DNA of 64,000 nt from Echinococcus granulosus. Lineage: Eukaryota > Platyhelminthes > Cestoda > Cyclophyllidea > Taeniidae. Under the pieces are notes generated by a model. That model had not been told where the DNA came from and ran no database searches. It was given only the letters and a program-made list of their open reading frames with translations. The position numbers and the translations under genes are program-made. How positions within the stretch are numbered: position 1 is the stretch's first letter; each line of letters begins with the position of its first letter. The stretch lies in the NCBI RefSeq assembly GCF_000524195.1, contig NW_020170456.1:150833-214832 (forward strand), given 5' to 3'. Below, piece by piece: positions 61,953-64,000 of this stretch.

Positions 61953-62111
61953 TCAGCGGTGGGCGAGGCACGTGATTCGACCATTTTTACTTGCGTATTT
62001 GCCGCCGTAGAGGGCCTTCTGGCAGACCTCACAGACAAAACAGGTGGCGTGGTGGGGCTTTCCACCAATCACCGCGTACTTCTGCTCACTTTCGATTGGT
62101 TCTGAACATTT
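61953..62111 (-). CDS. Terminal exon of a LIM-domain gene (partial)
   Basis: One minus-strand exon of 53 codons beginning after TTTACTTTAG in phase 0 and ending in TGA. It encodes nearly all of a LIM domain: KCSEPIESEQKYAV, GGKPHHATCFVCEVCQKALY, then GRITCLAHR. The spacing is C, 18 residues, H-x2-C-x2-C-x2-C, 17 residues, C-x2-H. The very first zinc cysteine must come from the previous exon, which I could not identify between 62112 and 64000, so the gene is incomplete here and may extend beyond the window. The final His as eighth ligand is common in PDZ-LIM, zyxin-like and paxillin-like groups. The domain being C-terminal and the protein ending right after it also fit such adaptors, but the family is not resolved. 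Confidence 0.72.
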   Translation of the reverse strand, partial: KCSEPIESEQKYAVIGGKPHHATCFVCEVCQKALYGGKYASKNGRITCLAHR

Positions 62112-64000
62112 CTAAAGTAAAAGCCTATTGGTTAATCGTAAGGATGACCAATTTAAATTTATCGCTAAATAAATTAATTCGGTTTAAGCAAATTCTCTGT
62201 TGATTTCATTGTTTTAATGTTAATTAAAGAAAATAGACCTTAATTCTGAAATTTTTGAATAAAGTCCTGAATAATATGTGTGAAGTCAGTACGATTTAAT
62301 AAGTGCAAACAATCCCAAATTTCTTCTTAGCGAAGACTATTGTCCTTGACTACTTTGTGCCAATTTTAGAGCATCTAAATGCCTGCGTCACTCTATTTTT
62401 CCCACGCAGGGTCTTCACTTCATGCTTATGTGACATTTTTAGGTGTGAGGAATCACCCGAACCCGCTGGCACAATACAGTCGAGGTTTCTGCTGAAATAG
62501 CTAATATTGATGACGACACTACGCAAATGCCCCTTATCTATTGGATGAAGTCAGGAAGCAGAAGCGACCACATGTTCTCCTACTACCATGGCAACTGCTG
62601 CATGAACAAATAATCTGCACAATTTATCACCAAAAATTATTACCCTCCTTCGTAATTCATAGTGGTTAGATTGCCAGATTGTGATTTCATGGGTTATGTA
62701 GGGCACCACAAAAGGTGAGAAGTGCTAGGCTAAATTGCCTCTCAACTTCTTGTGGTAAAGGAGAGCATCAAAACAAAGTGGTGTGTGGCTGTCTTGCGTT
62801 AAAGAATGTAAAAAAAGTAGAAGAAAAATGCAATTTAGTCGTGAAATAGGAACAAATCTTTAACAGGTAGCAAAGCCACTTACATCTATATCTAGTGTCG
62901 AGCCAATAGACATGGTTGCCATGTGATAGGCTTCTACCGATGACAGAAAATAAACAACGAAGTTGAACAATTTGTATTTTTTCCCACTTCCGTTAGGTAT
63001 GCAAAGCCAGCGGACAGTTGGTATTTCATTTTCCGACTGACTGACATTTCATGGGAGCGTGATTTGGATCTCGTAGTTCGTTCGAACCTAGCATTTATAT
63101 CCGGAGGCAACTCACTCCTCCTGGCTCCACTTCATAAATTGTGGATGTGTAGTTCACCCTAGAAACAACCACCTACGGGGAATTGTTCACCACCTCAAGG
63201 GCGCTACATACGTAGGGGGATCTTCATCGAAAATTAAGTTAGGCATGGTGAAGTAAAAGTCCCGCTTCTTCCCTACTAGGAATACACAATCTCGTACCTT
63301 GGGCTGTCCTGAACTCCACACTTTGGCACGGCATCGCCTCTAATCCCCCCTCCCACTGCCTTCTCAGAGTATTCTTTTGGCTGATGGAAGCACCTTCTCG
63401 TGCTACAAGACATGCCAAATGGACGTGTGAAGTGGATGACGACGCACGTGAACAGAGGCCGTCGGATGCAGAATTCCATCCTGTCCCTTTTGGGGTAGCA
63501 AGTTGGATTGGATCGCCACTTGTTTAAATGTTTTAAGGCATCAAAAGAGGAAAGAAGATGACAATAAATCGCCCAGACTTCTTTGCCTCTCCTTGCACTC
63601 ACGTGACTGTTCTATAACGGCAATGTCAATGCCACTTCCCTGTCATCGAAACAAATGCCTATGCATGTTTTATGTCTTGATATCTTATTCATGCTTTTTT
63701 TGGAAAAAAGTAGAAAGTAATTGATTCTTAAAGAATCCTCCCCCTATTAATTTCTGTGATGTACAAGATAAGCTGGTTTCACCATCACCATGGCCTTGGG
63801 ACCCCAACCAGACTAATTTATTTTGTCGTGCTGTTAGTAGTCAAAAATTAGGGACGAAATTGCCCCTCCTCCTTATTAATTACGAAATCCGGAAATTTCT
63901 AGTGGGCGATTTAAAGGCTAGGCGAAAACACATTAAACGACGCAGCATTTGGCACCCACTCTGAGAGTTATGCCTCATAGGCATGCTAGTTGGCTGCCTC
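62112..64000. other. Right end of window, probably intron of the minus-strand LIM gene
   Basis: AT-rich DNA. Upstream exons of the minus-strand LIM gene are expected here or beyond the edge. A minus-strand open stretch near 62390-62510 after a TTTCAG, and another near 63276-63420, were considered but neither shows LIM cysteines or a fitting junction. Confidence 0.4.

Noticed and set aside
63276..63602. Minus-strand frame containing PKCG, considered as an upstream LIM exon
   Set aside because: There is only one suitable cysteine, and the phase and donor do not fit the exon at 61953-62111.

Overview
The window is nuclear DNA from a metazoan with the style of a parasitic flatworm, most likely a tapeworm. 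Every gene is split. Many introns are only 36-65 nt with GT...AG ends, beside others of 1.5-7.5 kb. Several start codons lie a few bases after a pyrimidine-rich AG, as expected where spliced-leader trans-splicing operates. Short LTR-like repeats ending TGTA...TACA recall the miniature LTR elements (TRIMs) described from taeniid tapeworms. The phylum call is inference, because no rRNA or species marker is present.

Layout: 0.65-1.16 kb, two LTR-like repeats in inverted orientation; 2.7-7.7 kb (+), pyruvate dehydrogenase kinase; 7.7-14.2 kb, nothing recognised; 14.2-20.1 kb (+), DNA ligase III; 21.3-24.5 kb (-), UTP15; 25.2-26.5 kb, TRIM-like element; 27.1-30.0 kb (+), the mitochondrial GTPase MTG1, followed 100 nt later by a SMIM15-like membrane protein (30.1-30.9 kb); 33.1-33.9 kb (-), mitochondrial ribosomal protein uS14m; about 34.8 kb, another LTR copy; 35.3-39.2 kb (+), a rolling stone-like multi-pass membrane protein with a 100-N assembly gap in an intron; 46.0-53.9 kb (-), a Yippee-like protein with a 7.5-kb intron; 56.7-58.1 kb (+), a glutamine-rich two-LIM protein; 62.0-62.1 kb (-), the terminal exon of another LIM gene.

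Gene models were rebuilt by eye by joining exons whose phases agree and whose joined product matches a family I know. Cumulative exon lengths are divisible by three for PDK (413 aa), UTP15 (724 aa), MTG1 (416 aa), SMIM15 (109 aa), MRPS14 (218 aa), rolling stone-like (390 aa) and YPEL (150 aa). DNA ligase III is incomplete at its 5' end and in the linker before the BRCT domain.

Four neighbouring loci (PDK, LIG3, MTG1, MRPS14) encode proteins that act wholly or partly in mitochondria. UTP15 serves nucleolar rRNA synthesis. MTG1-SMIM15 is the clearest operon-like pair. I found no prokaryotic features, CRISPR array, tRNA or rRNA gene. The least ordinary features are the TRIM-like element with its solo copies, the MTG1-SMIM15 junction, and lineage-specific extensions or insertions in UTP15, YPEL, SMIM15, MRPS14 and the LIM protein.
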